Notes: generated by a model from the letters alone, not told the origin. A DNA stretch of 50,043 nt from Alphaproteobacteria bacterium (GCA_027459605.1 DAIDHR010000011.1:1-50043); one strand, 5' to 3'. Counted from the first letter of the stretch, positions 34,355-43,408 are shown. Numbers and translations: made by a program.

Positions 34355-34672
34355 ATGACATACATATCATTTGATTATAAATGCACAATGATAACAATAC
34401 TCTTTCTTGTAGCTCTTTTACAGGAAATAGCCTCTACAACTAATGCCGCCACCTATTATGGATTCACGTGCGATAACGGAGAGTATGGATGGAGCTTGAA
34501 GGATCAGGACTTTAGTAAAGACGGAGTTCAGTGTAAAAAAATAGAAGGCTTGACAAGCGATAGCATTCATACGCTTTTTCCGAACTTCCGCTGTGATGAT
34601 GGGACTTTTCGTGAGAGTACATGGGATAGAAACTTTTATATTGGCGGCATTTATTGTGTAAAAATAAGATAA
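34355..34672 (+). CDS. small exported protein with two Cys-bearing repeats
   Basis: About 105 residues from ATG 34355, with GGGGGA five bases ahead (an ATG at 34316 has no such site). After an N-terminal signal-like segment ending near TNAA come two units: FTCDNG...DQDFSKDGVQCKKI and FRCDDG...DRNFYIGGIYCVKI. Each has the pattern Phe-x-Cys-Asp-x-Gly ... Asn/Asp-Phe ... Gly-x-x-Cys-x-Lys-Ile, so one disulfide per unit is likely. No family recognised. The leader is unusually long (about 30 residues). A terminator-like hairpin follows. Confidence 0.6.
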   Translation: MTYISFDYKCTMITILFLVALLQEIASTTNAATYYGFTCDNGEYGWSLKDQDFSKDGVQCKKIEGLTSDSIHTLFPNFRCDDGTFRESTWDRNFYIGGIYCVKIR

Positions 34673-34734
34673 GGAGAAGGTGGCTCTTTATTGCTTCTAG
34701 AAATAAGCTATGAACTATTTTTAAAAAGGACATA

Positions 34735-34765
34735 AAAAAACCCCTTATGGGGGCCTTTTCTTTTT
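34735..34765 (+). terminator. probable intrinsic terminator
   Basis: A run of A then CCCC (34741-34744), loop TTAT, GGGG (34749-34752) and a T-rich stretch (TTTTCTTTTT) lie about 65 bases past the stop of the small repeat protein. The stem is short, but the A-run/T-run flanks extend it. It may serve both strands. Confidence 0.5.
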
Positions 34766-34888
34766 ATACCATTTTGTATTCAAACACTGAGCAGGAAGAC
34801 GAGGCGGGGAGTGCTGCGCGTATTTCTAATACGTAAGCACCCCGAGTCCGAAGCCTGACGCCCTCACCCGAAGAATGCGAACTGGTAT
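34766..34888. repeat. ~120-bp imperfect palindrome
   Basis: The left arm begins ATACCATTTTGTATTC (34766) and the right arm, read in reverse complement, begins ATACCAGTTCGCATTC (ends 34888), 12 of 16 identical. Toward the centre GGGGAGTGCTGCGCGTAT faces ATACGTAAGCACCCC around loop TTCTA. The middle parts match less well, with bulges. GC content is above the local mean. It reaches the stop codon of the BI-1 gene. No second copy seen in the window; it looks like a small interspersed palindromic element. Confidence 0.6.
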
Positions 34889-35598
34889 TACCGTCTGTCA
34901 CCAAACAAGCGCAACAACATTAAGAAAAGATTGATGAAGTCTAAATAGAGCCTAAGGGCCCCGAAAATAGCTTTCTTTCCTGCAACTTCTGACGAGCTGC
35001 CCTCAATGTAGTCATCCTTAATACTTTGGGTATCATAGGCCGTAAGCCCTGTGAAAATGATCACCCCAGCGACCGAGATAAGAAATTGAAGCATATTGCC
35101 AGGCCAGAAAAGATTCACCACGGAGGCGATAATAATTCCAATAAGCCCCATAAAGAGGAATGATCCCCATCCTGACAAATCTTTCCGTGTTGTATAGCCA
35201 TAAAGACTCATAGCTCCAAATGTACCAGCCGTTATGAAAAAGACACGAGCGATGCTTTGATAGGTATAAGCCAGAAAGATAACCGAAAAAGCAACGCCGT
35301 TGAGGGCTGAATAAAGCCAAAACACCATTTGGGCCGTTGAGTATTGAATAGCATTAATGCGAAAGCTCAAGAAAAACACAAGAGCTATAGGAGCAAATAT
35401 AAAGAGCCACATCATGGGCATTATGGCATGAAGCAAAGTCGGAGAGGAGACAACCAAAAGGGCGACTCCACCGGTCAAGCCAAGACCAAGTGCCATGTAA
35501 TTGTAAACATTGAGCATGTAGGCGCGTAAACCTTCGCTATAGGCAAGGGCTTTTCTTTCTACACCTAAAATAGTTTTATTTTTAGAACGATCATTCAT
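34888..35598 (-). CDS. Bax inhibitor-1/YccA family membrane protein
   Basis: Seven-helix membrane protein of the BI-1/TMBIM family, linked to ion (Ca/H) leak and, for YccA, to control of FtsH. I start at ATG 35598 (MNDRSKNK), with GGAGATTT ahead; a longer frame to 35655 is less likely. The family motifs GLTAYDTQSIKDDY and LRLYLDFINLFLMLLRLFG are clear. Length about 236 residues. It stands alone, between the palindrome and ksgA. Confidence 0.94.
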   Translation of the reverse strand: MNDRSKNKTILGVERKALAYSEGLRAYMLNVYNYMALGLGLTGGVALLVVSSPTLLHAIMPMMWLFIFAPIALVFFLSFRINAIQYSTAQMVFWLYSALNGVAFSVIFLAYTYQSIARVFFITAGTFGAMSLYGYTTRKDLSGWGSFLFMGLIGIIIASVVNLFWPGNMLQFLISVAGVIIFTGLTAYDTQSIKDDYIEGSSSEVAGKKAIFGALRLYLDFINLFLMLLRLFGDRR

Positions 35599-35674
35599 TG
35601 AGAAATCTCCTTTTTTATCTTCCTTATATATAAGGGTTAATTTATTTTTCGGCAAGCCCGGGCTTTTAACACAG

Positions 35675-36508
35675 CTAACGGCTTTTTAAATGGCCTTCGG
35701 AATGTTCCTTTTCCCACACCATGGCTAAATTACAGAATTCCTGAACCGTTAAATCTTCAGCACGTCTTTCTGCTTTGATATGGGCTTTCTCTAAAAGATC
35801 AAGCGGATTTGAAAGAAGTGTTTTTAAGCTTGACCGAAGCATTTTACGACGTTGGGAAAAAGCAGCTTTTGTAACTGTTTCAAGAGCTTCCCATGAGGCA
35901 TTTTCCCGAGGAATTCGTGGGATCAGTTGAACAACCGTTGATGTAACTTTAGGGGGGGGCAAGAAAGCCCCGGGAGGCAAATCAAAGCCCTTCTTAATGT
36001 AGGCTTTCCACTGGCACATCACTGAAAGACGGCCATAAGCCGAGGTATTTGGAGAAGCCATAAGGCGTGCTGCTACTTCTTTTTGGAACATGAGTGTAAG
36101 GCTTGTAAATTCATCCATAAAGTAAAGCCACTGAAGAAGAAGAGGAACTGAAATATTATAGGGTAAATTTGCAATTATTTTTCGAGGAGAGCTTCCCAGG
36201 GTGTGAAGGGAAAGGGAGAGGGCGTCTGCATTCAAAAGGGTAAACTTTCCCTTAAAATGACCCTTGAGCTGCTCGAGGTAAGGAATACACCGAACATCTT
36301 GTTCAATAAGAATGATGTTTCTGCACGGATGCTCGATGATCTCTCGACTTAGTCCTCCAGGGCCTGGGCCCACTTCAATAACTGTACAATCATCTAAAGG
36401 GGCTGCAAAGTCGACAATTTTCTTCAAAATATGGGGATCTGTAAGAAAGTTCTGTCCCAGACTTTTTTTAGCTCTTAAGGCGCGAATAACGTCCTTCAGA
36501 GGAACCAT
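35675..36508 (-). CDS. rsmA: 16S rRNA dimethyladenosine transferase
   Basis: KsgA/RsmA dimethylates A1518 and A1519 of 16S rRNA with S-adenosylmethionine during late 30S assembly. Motifs: KSLGQNFLTDPHIL at the N-terminus, SAM-binding EVGPGPGGLSREI, catalytic NLPYNIS, and the FSQRRKMLRSSLK C-terminal element. At 277 residues it is complete. The ATG directly follows the surA stop with no spacer (TAAATG), so translation is coupled. In many genomes pdxA lies between surA and ksgA; here it is missing. Confidence 0.97.
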   Translation of the reverse strand: MVPLKDVIRALRAKKSLGQNFLTDPHILKKIVDFAAPLDDCTVIEVGPGPGGLSREIIEHPCRNIILIEQDVRCIPYLEQLKGHFKGKFTLLNADALSLSLHTLGSSPRKIIANLPYNISVPLLLQWLYFMDEFTSLTLMFQKEVAARLMASPNTSAYGRLSVMCQWKAYIKKGFDLPPGAFLPPPKVTSTVVQLIPRIPRENASWEALETVTKAAFSQRRKMLRSSLKTLLSNPLDLLEKAHIKAERRAEDLTVQEFCNLAMVWEKEHSEGHLKSR

Positions 36509-37813
36509 TTACATCCGCACGTCTATAAAAGCATGCCGCCTCAAATCGCGGAGCTCTCGCCTAGCAAGGAGGGCATGCTTACGACTGGCAATAAGCTGCT
36601 TCGCATCTTCTCGCGTAAATTCTTCTTTCTTTTCCGTTGTCCTTTCGCAAACCATGACGATGAGCCCTCCCTCGGGAATAAGCAAAGGATCACTTGCTTG
36701 ATTTAAATTTAAATTATTAACAATTTCCTGAAGAGCTTCAGGAAATTTTGTCATGGGACTATTTTTAAGCAGACGGGCTGAGGAGGAAGGAAATTTATCC
36801 TTAGCAATCTTCTCAAGATCAGGGCAGCTCTTGGCTTTGCGTGAAATTTCAACACCCTTGCTCATAATTTCACGAGCCTGATCTTCAGTAGCATTCTCAG
36901 GGAAAGGCAACATGACTTGTTGCATGGTGATAAGAGATTGGCCTTCATTCCCTGGAGATTTCTTCTCGATAAAGGCAATGAGGGTATAGCCTTGAGAGGT
37001 CCGAATTGGGGCTGAAAGTTGCCCGGGTTCCATATGAGAAATTGCCTCTTTAACCTCACTTTCGAGTTGATCTTCTGTTAGCCAGCCCATATCCCCTCCT
37101 TGGGATGAAGAGGCTGAAGCTGAGAACTGTTGAGCAAGGGCAGAAAAATGGGCCCCCTTCTGGAGTTCTTCAATAAGATTGTTGAGGTTAGCTTTTACCT
37201 TTTCTTCCTGATCTGGATGATCAAAGGCAAGAAGAATCTCTGCCAGGTGATATTGAGGTTTTGTCTCCTTTTCCTGTTGTATCTTAAGCTCCTGATCAAT
37301 TTCCCAATCAGCAATTTGGAGAGAAGGAGTGAATTCCTGGGGGCGTTTTTTCTTGACTGAATCTTCAAGACTCTTGAGAGGATATTTTTCCCGAATATAG
37401 ACAAGCCAAATGAGCTGGGCTTTCATCTGATCCTCGAGGGTTTTGAGGGGAATTTGATTTTCCCTCATCATCTGTGCAATGGTTCCTTTAGGCATATCGT
37501 TATTTTCTTCAATGTCTTCAATTGCGGATTGGATGTGTTCTTTACTAATCTCTAGTCCTAACTTTTCCCCCATCTCCCTCTGCAACTGCTCATCAATCAT
37601 AACGCGCAGCATTTCAGGCTTAATACTCTCCATGTTGCGAGGAGTAGGCTCTAACCCTGAACTGATGGCAGCAAATTTGAGGCGATTGTTTAAATCAGCT
37701 TGGCTGATAATATTGCTGTTAACGATTGCTGCAATACGGCTGGAAGACGAAGGATTCGCTTTTGCCACCCCCTCGCAGATTAAAAAGCATAGCAAAACTA
37801 AACAACAACGCAT
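36509..37813 (-). CDS. surA: SurA-like periplasmic peptidyl-prolyl isomerase/chaperone
   Basis: Guides unfolded outer-membrane proteins through the periplasm. Start at ATG 37813 with a signal peptide (MRCCLVLLCFLICEGVAKA). The SurA N-terminal helical domain follows (IVNSNIISQADLNNRL), then a parvulin domain at about residues 185-300 (YHLAEILLAF ... FSASASSSQGGDMGWL) and a second, more divergent C-terminal region. About 434 residues. It precedes ksgA on the minus strand and is divergent from lptFGD; LptD is a SurA client in E. coli. Confidence 0.93.
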   Translation of the reverse strand: MRCCLVLLCFLICEGVAKANPSSSSRIAAIVNSNIISQADLNNRLKFAAISSGLEPTPRNMESIKPEMLRVMIDEQLQREMGEKLGLEISKEHIQSAIEDIEENNDMPKGTIAQMMRENQIPLKTLEDQMKAQLIWLVYIREKYPLKSLEDSVKKKRPQEFTPSLQIADWEIDQELKIQQEKETKPQYHLAEILLAFDHPDQEEKVKANLNNLIEELQKGAHFSALAQQFSASASSSQGGDMGWLTEDQLESEVKEAISHMEPGQLSAPIRTSQGYTLIAFIEKKSPGNEGQSLITMQQVMLPFPENATEDQAREIMSKGVEISRKAKSCPDLEKIAKDKFPSSSARLLKNSPMTKFPEALQEIVNNLNLNQASDPLLIPEGGLIVMVCERTTEKKEEFTREDAKQLIASRKHALLARRELRDLRRHAFIDVRM

Positions 37814-38169
37814 GGTTTCTTTCCCTTTGAACACCTCAATTTGGGGGTAATATAGTCGGTCTTATCACTTTAGGGAATATGGTGATTGAAAGAAAGTTAC
37901 AAAAATAGAAAATTCCTGCTGTTTTTATTATATTTTATAGTTCATTAAATAATAAATTCCCATAAGTAAAGAACTTAATACATAATTTTATTGTTGAAAA
38001 ATATAAAAATCGAAAAAATTACCTTTTCCAAGAATTTTAAAAAGTCCACAAGAGTAGGCTTGTTTAGAAAAGGAGTGGAGTATGCCTCAGCCTTTCTTTT
38101 TTGTAGATAAGATCTTTCTTGAATTTTTTTTGAATCTGGGGGATTGTCACCCTACTCACATTTATAGTT
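37814..38169. promoter_or_regulatory. divergent control region between surA and lptF
   Basis: About 356 bases must hold promoters for surA-ksgA (left) and lptFGD (right). It is very AT-rich from 37900 to 38040. I cannot place -35/-10 boxes with confidence. The right part holds a short ORF described separately. Confidence 0.45.
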
Positions 38170-38207
38170 ATGGGTGTTATGACAAGGCTAACGAGATACA
38201 TATTTAA
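38082..38207 (+). CDS. possible 41-residue leader ORF overlapping the lptF start
   Basis: AGGAG lies about 7 bases ahead of ATG 38082. The frame reads MPQPFFFVDKIFLEFFLNLG and onward, and stops at TAA 38205-38207, inside lptF in a different frame. The lptF starts (38170 or 38179) lack a strong site of their own, so ribosomes leaving this ORF could reinitiate at lptF. No family resemblance; it could also be a chance frame. Confidence 0.35.
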   Translation: MPQPFFFVDKIFLEFFLNLGDCHPTHIYSYGCYDKANEIHI

Positions 38208-39297
38208 ACAACTTTTGTTTACAGTGTTTGCAGCAACTCTTATATTGACGTGCATCATGTGGCTCGCCCAATCTATTCGGTATATCGATTATATAGCGAA
38301 CAAGGGGATTCCTATCTCTTTATTTTTTGAGATGATTCTCTATCTTATGCCAAACTTAGTCGTCATTGTGACCCCTATTGCAGTTTTAATTGGTGTTCTC
38401 TTTGTCTACAACAAACTCATTACTGATCATGAGCTTGTCGTCATGCAAGCTTCAGGGGTAGGATACTGGAAACTAGCTTGTCCCGCTCTTATTGTCTCAC
38501 TTATCTTTATGCTTATTGTTTATGTATTTAACTTGTACCTTCTTCCCCTTTCATTTAGAAACTATCGCGATATTACAACCGCTTTGAGAGAAAAATCTTT
38601 AGCAAGCCTTGTTGAAGTTGGGCGCTTTAATACATTTGGAAAATATACGGTTTACGCCCGAAGCCAAGATGCGCAAGGAAATTTCTTAGGGATTGTCATT
38701 TATGATGGAAGCCAAGAAAAAAAATCCATAACATTTATGGCTGAAAAAGGAATTTTATTTAACAAAGAAGAAGGAGGACGCCTTCTTCTTATCAAGGGAA
38801 ACCGCCAAGAAAAAGATGTAGCCAGCTCCAAACCATCAATTTTATATTTTGATCGGTATGTGATTGAAGCAAAAGAAAAAGCTGGAATTGAGGATAAGGG
38901 AGAACGCTTTTTAAAAGCATATGAACGTTCAGTAGGAGACTTATTGAATCCAAAGGAAGCTTTATCCGCTTCACTCCGATTGGAGTTTTTATCAGCAGCT
39001 CATCAACGCTTGATTTCTCCTTTATATGCCTTTGCATTTGGGCTTTTAGGTGTTTGTGCCATGATTTTAGGACATTTCAATCGCAAAGGAAGGACTGGAA
39101 AAATTTTGATTACCTGTATCTTCGCAACTCTACTTGAAGTAGGCATTATGGTTTTATTACATACGTTGAAATACCCAAATCTTATGATTCCCATATCCTA
39201 TGGCCTCCTCATTAGCACGATTTTGATTTGTTTCCTTCTTTTGACACCTCTGGCAAATGGACTTGTTAATGTCCCCTTAAGATGGAGACGCTCATGA
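38170..39297 (+). CDS. lptF: LPS export permease LptF
   Basis: Inner-membrane subunit of the LptB2FG ABC transporter that lifts lipopolysaccharide out of the membrane. YjgP/YjgQ fold: three N-terminal helices (from LTRYIFKQLLFTVFAATLIL), a periplasmic beta-jellyroll (about residues 125-270) and three C-terminal helices. At 375 residues the length is right. Start at 38170 or at the ATG at 38179. It overlaps lptG by four bases if lptG starts at 39294. Confidence 0.94.
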   Translation: MGVMTRLTRYIFKQLLFTVFAATLILTCIMWLAQSIRYIDYIANKGIPISLFFEMILYLMPNLVVIVTPIAVLIGVLFVYNKLITDHELVVMQASGVGYWKLACPALIVSLIFMLIVYVFNLYLLPLSFRNYRDITTALREKSLASLVEVGRFNTFGKYTVYARSQDAQGNFLGIVIYDGSQEKKSITFMAEKGILFNKEEGGRLLLIKGNRQEKDVASSKPSILYFDRYVIEAKEKAGIEDKGERFLKAYERSVGDLLNPKEALSASLRLEFLSAAHQRLISPLYAFAFGLLGVCAMILGHFNRKGRTGKILITCIFATLLEVGIMVLLHTLKYPNLMIPISYGLLISTILICFLLLTPLANGLVNVPLRWRRS

Positions 39298-40385
39298 GAC
39301 TTTTTAGCCTCCTTTCCCGGTACGTTAGTCGGTCATTCTTAGCAAGCTTTGGGGGTACGTTCTCAATTTTACTCATCATTATTATGCTTTTTGATTTTGC
39401 GGAGCTTCAAAGACGATCAGGATCAAAAGAAATTAACCTTGCCGCTAAGTTAACAATGGTTTCTTTAAGAGCTCCTTATTTCCTGGAGCAGGTCTTCCCC
39501 TTTCTTGTGTTCGTGGCAGGGCTGTATATTTTCTGGCGAATGAACAGAACAAATGAGCTTTTAATTTTCCGCTCCACGGGCGTTTCACTATGGAGGGTTA
39601 TTTTACCGATCAGTGTAACGGCTCTGATGATAGGATTTGTTGATTTAACAGCTTTTAATCCCCTCTCTAGCGCAATGTTATCCAGATATGAAAAGCTAGA
39701 AAAACGCTATTTTTCTAAATCTAAAGAAGATGTTAAGGTTTCCCATACGGGGCTTTGGCTTAGCGAGAAAATAGGACCGAATCAAGCCATTTATCGAGCA
39801 AGTAAGATCAATTTGCGGAAGTTAGAATTTCAAGATCTAAACATTATTATAACCTCCCCAAAAAATAAATTTGTTGAGCGCATTGATGCGAAAACAGCTC
39901 TCATTAAAAATAATAGATTAGAATTAAAAAATGGATGGGATACCCAAACTGGGAAAGCAGCTGTAGCTTTTTCCAACAAAACTCTTGAAACGTCATTAGA
40001 TAAAAATAAGATTGAACAATTGAAAGTTCACAAAGGAGTCCTCTCTTTTTGGAAATTACCTCCCTATATTACTCTATTAGAGACCTCTGGTCTTCATAGC
40101 CTTAAGCATCGGATGTACTGGCACTCGATGCTTGCAAATGCCTTTTGGGTAGGGGCCATGATTGTTTTGGCAGCTGCGTTCGCATGCCGTCCCCATCGTC
40201 AGGGAAAGACGGTACTTATCATATTCACAGGAATAATTGTAGGTTTTTTTCTGTACTTTTTTAAAGACATGGCTTTTGCTTTAGGAGTCTCGGGAGGCCT
40301 TCCTCCTATAATTGCTGCTTGGCTTCCCCCCCTAACAACGATTATGGTAGGAGCTGTTTTAGTGTTTTATCAAGAAGACGGTTAA
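39294..40385 (+). CDS. lptG: LPS export permease LptG
   Basis: Partner of LptF in the LPS extractor. Same architecture: N-terminal helices (LLSRYVSRSFLASFGGTFSI), family-typical RMNRTNELLIFRSTGVS loop, periplasmic jellyroll, C-terminal helices ending in GAVLVFYQ. I use ATG 39294, which overlaps the lptF stop (ATGA) and has GGAG ahead; an ATG at 39282 would add four residues. About 363 residues. lptD follows after one base. Confidence 0.94.
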   Translation: MRLFSLLSRYVSRSFLASFGGTFSILLIIIMLFDFAELQRRSGSKEINLAAKLTMVSLRAPYFLEQVFPFLVFVAGLYIFWRMNRTNELLIFRSTGVSLWRVILPISVTALMIGFVDLTAFNPLSSAMLSRYEKLEKRYFSKSKEDVKVSHTGLWLSEKIGPNQAIYRASKINLRKLEFQDLNIIITSPKNKFVERIDAKTALIKNNRLELKNGWDTQTGKAAVAFSNKTLETSLDKNKIEQLKVHKGVLSFWKLPPYITLLETSGLHSLKHRMYWHSMLANAFWVGAMIVLAAAFACRPHRQGKTVLIIFTGIIVGFFLYFFKDMAFALGVSGGLPPIIAAWLPPLTTIMVGAVLVFYQEDG

Positions 40386-40386
40386 A

Positions 40387-42627
40387 ATGAATTTAAGAAT
40401 AATCACCCTATATCTTTGTTTAGGCTTTCTTTGGCTTTCTCCTCTCCATGGAGCAATAATCGAAAATGGTGAAGAAAATAAGCCTGTCTTATATTATGCT
40501 GATAGCCAAACCTATGACCGTGAATTGGGCATTTTAATTTTAAAAGGTCATGTTGAATTTGATCATGAAGGAAGCATTTTAGAAGCGGATTACGTGACCT
40601 ATAACGAAAATACAGATGTCGTTACGGCATCGGGAAATGTAAGGCTTCGCCAAGCTCAAGGGGATGTTACTTTTGGAGAATACCTCGAGTTGACAGGGGA
40701 TATGAAAGAGGGAATTGTCCTTCAAATTCGAGCACTCTTACAAGATGACTCAAAAATAGCTGCTATTGAAGGACGTAAATTCGAAGAACGTCAAGAGCTT
40801 GATCAAGCCGTATATACACCTTGTGAGCTTTGCGGGGATAAGTTACCGACCTGGCAAATAAATGCGCGCAGGGCTATTAAAGATGACTTGGAAAAAAATA
40901 TATACTTCTCAGATGCGGAAATGCGAATTTTAGATGTTCCCGTACTTTATTTTCCTTATGCAACACAACCCCTAGAGCGAAGAACAGGTTTTTTAATTCC
41001 CCAGATTGACTACAGCTCTGACTTTGGAGGCATTCTTAGAACTCCTTATTTTATTGCTCTTTCAGAGGATAAGGATATAACCCTAACGCCCATGTTTTTT
41101 ACGAATCAAAGACCACTAATCTATGGAGAATATAATCAAGCTTTTGGAAATGGATATTTTTCTGTTGAGGGAAGTATTACGAGGTATAGGAGATCAGTAA
41201 GAGAGAAAAAAGCCGCCGAGAAAGGTAAGTTTGACATTCCGAAAAGGCGAGGTTTTTTTTATGCGGATACGCAGTTTAATTTGAATGATGTATGGAGACT
41301 TAAAGGAAGTGGTGGCCTTGTTACAGATAAAACCTTCTTTAAAAAATATCAATGGTCAGACTGGCAGAGAGAATTGAGCCTACCCTCAAAAGGATTGTTA
41401 GAGGGATTCCTCAATCAAAGGGATTATGCGGCTGCAAAAGTCTACTATTTTCAGACACTTCAAAACAATGTGAGACAAGAGCGCGTATCTTCTCCTCTCC
41501 CTCTTATGGAATATAGTTCTTATTCAGGGGTAGATTCTTGGGGAGGCCGATTCAAATTTGATGGAAACTTATTAAACCTTTATCGTAAAGAAGGAATTAA
41601 TATGCAGCGAGGGATTGGGATAGCTGAATGGCAACGTCCCTGGATAATCCCTTATGGACAAGTTTTTACAGTTTTTGGCTCAACTCGGGGAGATCTCTAC
41701 AAGATAGAAAATACTCATAAAGACTTTAAGCACCGGCACCATCGCCACCGGGATAAAAAAGAAGGAGGGGCTCGCTTTTTCCCTCAAGCTGGCCTGAACT
41801 GGCACTGGCCATTTTTTAATTCAATCTGGAACCAAAGTTTTGTGTTACAACCTATGGCTCAACTCATTGCAGCTCCTCAAGAAGCTATAGGTGTTAAGGC
41901 TCACGATATTCCTGATGAAGATAGTACGGACTTTGAGTTTAATGACGCTAACCTCTTTAGTGCAGATAGATTCCCTGGATATGATAGAATAGATACAGGA
42001 AGTCGTTTCGTTTATGGGGGAGAAATCTTTTCAACGGGTGGGCTCTTTGGCGATGTGGAACTCTTTCTAGGGCAGAGTTATAATTTTACCGATCCTCTTC
42101 ATCATGTTAAAAATCAAGGATTAAGCCACAGATCTTCGGATTATGTAGGCCGCATCCAAGCAAGTCCTTTTGTATGGCTAACCTTAAATTATAGGTTCCG
42201 TTTAGATCAAAACACATGGAGTGAACGAGTGTCGGAGTTGGGAGGAACAATTGGACCTGATATTGCTAAAGTTTCAGCAATGTACGTCTTTGTTAGTAAA
42301 GACGCAGGAACCCCAAACCATAAAGACTTTCGCCAAATTAATTTGAACTTTTCTTCACAATTCACAGAGCATTGGACCTTTTTAGCTCATATGATCAAAG
42401 ACTTAAGAAAGGACAGGGTATTTGAAAAAAGCATTGGTATACAATACCGTGATAACTGTTTTGGGCTTGGCTTTAGTATTATGCGGAAAAACTACAAAGA
42501 TCGAGATTTAAGGCCTGATACGATCTTCTTAGGGACTCTTTTCCTTAAAAATTTAGGACAATACAACTGGTCCTTTAATCAAGATGGATTATTCGGAAGA
42601 AAGTCATCTAAGGAAGAGGCGCCTTAA
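40387..42627 (+). CDS. lptD: LPS assembly outer-membrane protein LptD
   Basis: Outer-membrane barrel that places lipopolysaccharide in the outer leaflet. Signal peptide to about residue 22 (LWLSPLHGA), an OstA/LptA-like beta-taco domain (LKGHVEFDHEGSILEADYVTY, residues ~48-130), the alpha-type linker TPCELCGDKLPTWQI, and a C-terminal barrel from about residue 195 on. At 746 residues it fits alphaproteobacterial LptD. Last gene of lptF-lptG-lptD; overlaps the next, convergent gene by four bases. A His-rich patch (HRHHRHRDKK) lies in a barrel loop. Confidence 0.94.
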   Translation: MNLRIITLYLCLGFLWLSPLHGAIIENGEENKPVLYYADSQTYDRELGILILKGHVEFDHEGSILEADYVTYNENTDVVTASGNVRLRQAQGDVTFGEYLELTGDMKEGIVLQIRALLQDDSKIAAIEGRKFEERQELDQAVYTPCELCGDKLPTWQINARRAIKDDLEKNIYFSDAEMRILDVPVLYFPYATQPLERRTGFLIPQIDYSSDFGGILRTPYFIALSEDKDITLTPMFFTNQRPLIYGEYNQAFGNGYFSVEGSITRYRRSVREKKAAEKGKFDIPKRRGFFYADTQFNLNDVWRLKGSGGLVTDKTFFKKYQWSDWQRELSLPSKGLLEGFLNQRDYAAAKVYYFQTLQNNVRQERVSSPLPLMEYSSYSGVDSWGGRFKFDGNLLNLYRKEGINMQRGIGIAEWQRPWIIPYGQVFTVFGSTRGDLYKIENTHKDFKHRHHRHRDKKEGGARFFPQAGLNWHWPFFNSIWNQSFVLQPMAQLIAAPQEAIGVKAHDIPDEDSTDFEFNDANLFSADRFPGYDRIDTGSRFVYGGEIFSTGGLFGDVELFLGQSYNFTDPLHHVKNQGLSHRSSDYVGRIQASPFVWLTLNYRFRLDQNTWSERVSELGGTIGPDIAKVSAMYVFVSKDAGTPNHKDFRQINLNFSSQFTEHWTFLAHMIKDLRKDRVFEKSIGIQYRDNCFGLGFSIMRKNYKDRDLRPDTIFLGTLFLKNLGQYNWSFNQDGLFGRKSSKEEAP

Positions 42628-42872
42628 TACCGAGATGAGACTCTTTTTTTGCAGAGTTTTTCCTCGAAAGAAGTTGACCTTAAAAGCCCCTTCATGGTTT
42701 TGGACTTAGAATGACTTTTTTCCAGAAGCAGTTCTTGCCTGCACTTTCTGAGTTTGTTAAGCTCGCGCGCATCATCGCGGTCTTGGATTTGAAGTGCACT
42801 GACTTTCATTTCAATTAAATCCATTAGGATTTCGAGAGATTGTTGCGATAAAGCCATGGTATGCCTCGTCAT
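42624..42872 (-). CDS. small helical protein, unknown
   Basis: About 82 residues from ATG 42872 (MTRHTMALSQQSLEILMDLIE); a longer start at 42899 is less likely. The MALSQQSLEILMDLIEMKVSAL ... DRDDARELNKLRKCRQEL pattern looks like a short conserved alphaproteobacterial helical protein without assigned function. The C-terminus is basic. Convergent with lptD (four-base overlap), and divergent from ruvX with 50 bases between. Confidence 0.6.
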   Translation of the reverse strand: MTRHTMALSQQSLEILMDLIEMKVSALQIQDRDDARELNKLRKCRQELLLEKSHSKSKTMKGLLRSTSFEEKLCKKRVSSRY

Positions 42873-42922
42873 AATGTCATCTATAACCAAATGGTACAAC
42901 GAAAGATGTTAAGAAAGGATAA

Positions 42923-43408
42923 ATGAGGGTGTCTCTTTTAACTATTGAAAATTTTTCTCACCTCTCATTTGAGAAAGGGGGAAGATTTTTAGGCTGTGAT
43001 TTAGGGGAAAAAACGATTGGGCTCGCTCTTTCTGATACCACTCTTAAGATCGCCACCCCATTTCAAGTGATTCATCGAACAGGGTGGAAAAAGGACTCTG
43101 AACTTCTTTTTAAAATCATAGAGGATTATCATATTGTTGGGATTGTTATGGGGTTTCCCTTAAATATGAATGGGAGTGAAGGGCCAAGATGCCAGTCTAC
43201 CCGCCAGTTTGTTGTTAACTTATTAACCATCCATGATCTCCCTGTTTGTTTATGGGATGAACGACTTTCAACCTTTGCCGTAACACGAACACTTCTGGAG
43301 GCTGATCTCTCTCGGGCTAAACGCAGTAAGGTTGTTGATAAAATGGCAGCCTCCTATATTCTCCAGGGGTTCCTAGATGCGTTTGGACGTCTACAAAACA
43401 CCCAGTAA
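42923..43408 (+). CDS. ruvX: putative pre-16S rRNA nuclease / Holliday junction resolvase homologue (YqgF)
   Basis: RNase H-fold nuclease that matures the 5' end of 16S rRNA in E. coli. Motifs: GCDLGEKTIGLALSD with the first acidic residue at 26, VVGIVMGFPLNMNGSEGP, WDERLSTFAV and the last Asp in VVDKMAASYILQGFLD. At 161 residues it has a slightly long N-terminus. AAAGGATAA precedes the ATG. Confidence 0.94.
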   Translation: MRVSLLTIENFSHLSFEKGGRFLGCDLGEKTIGLALSDTTLKIATPFQVIHRTGWKKDSELLFKIIEDYHIVGIVMGFPLNMNGSEGPRCQSTRQFVVNLLTIHDLPVCLWDERLSTFAVTRTLLEADLSRAKRSKVVDKMAASYILQGFLDAFGRLQNTQ

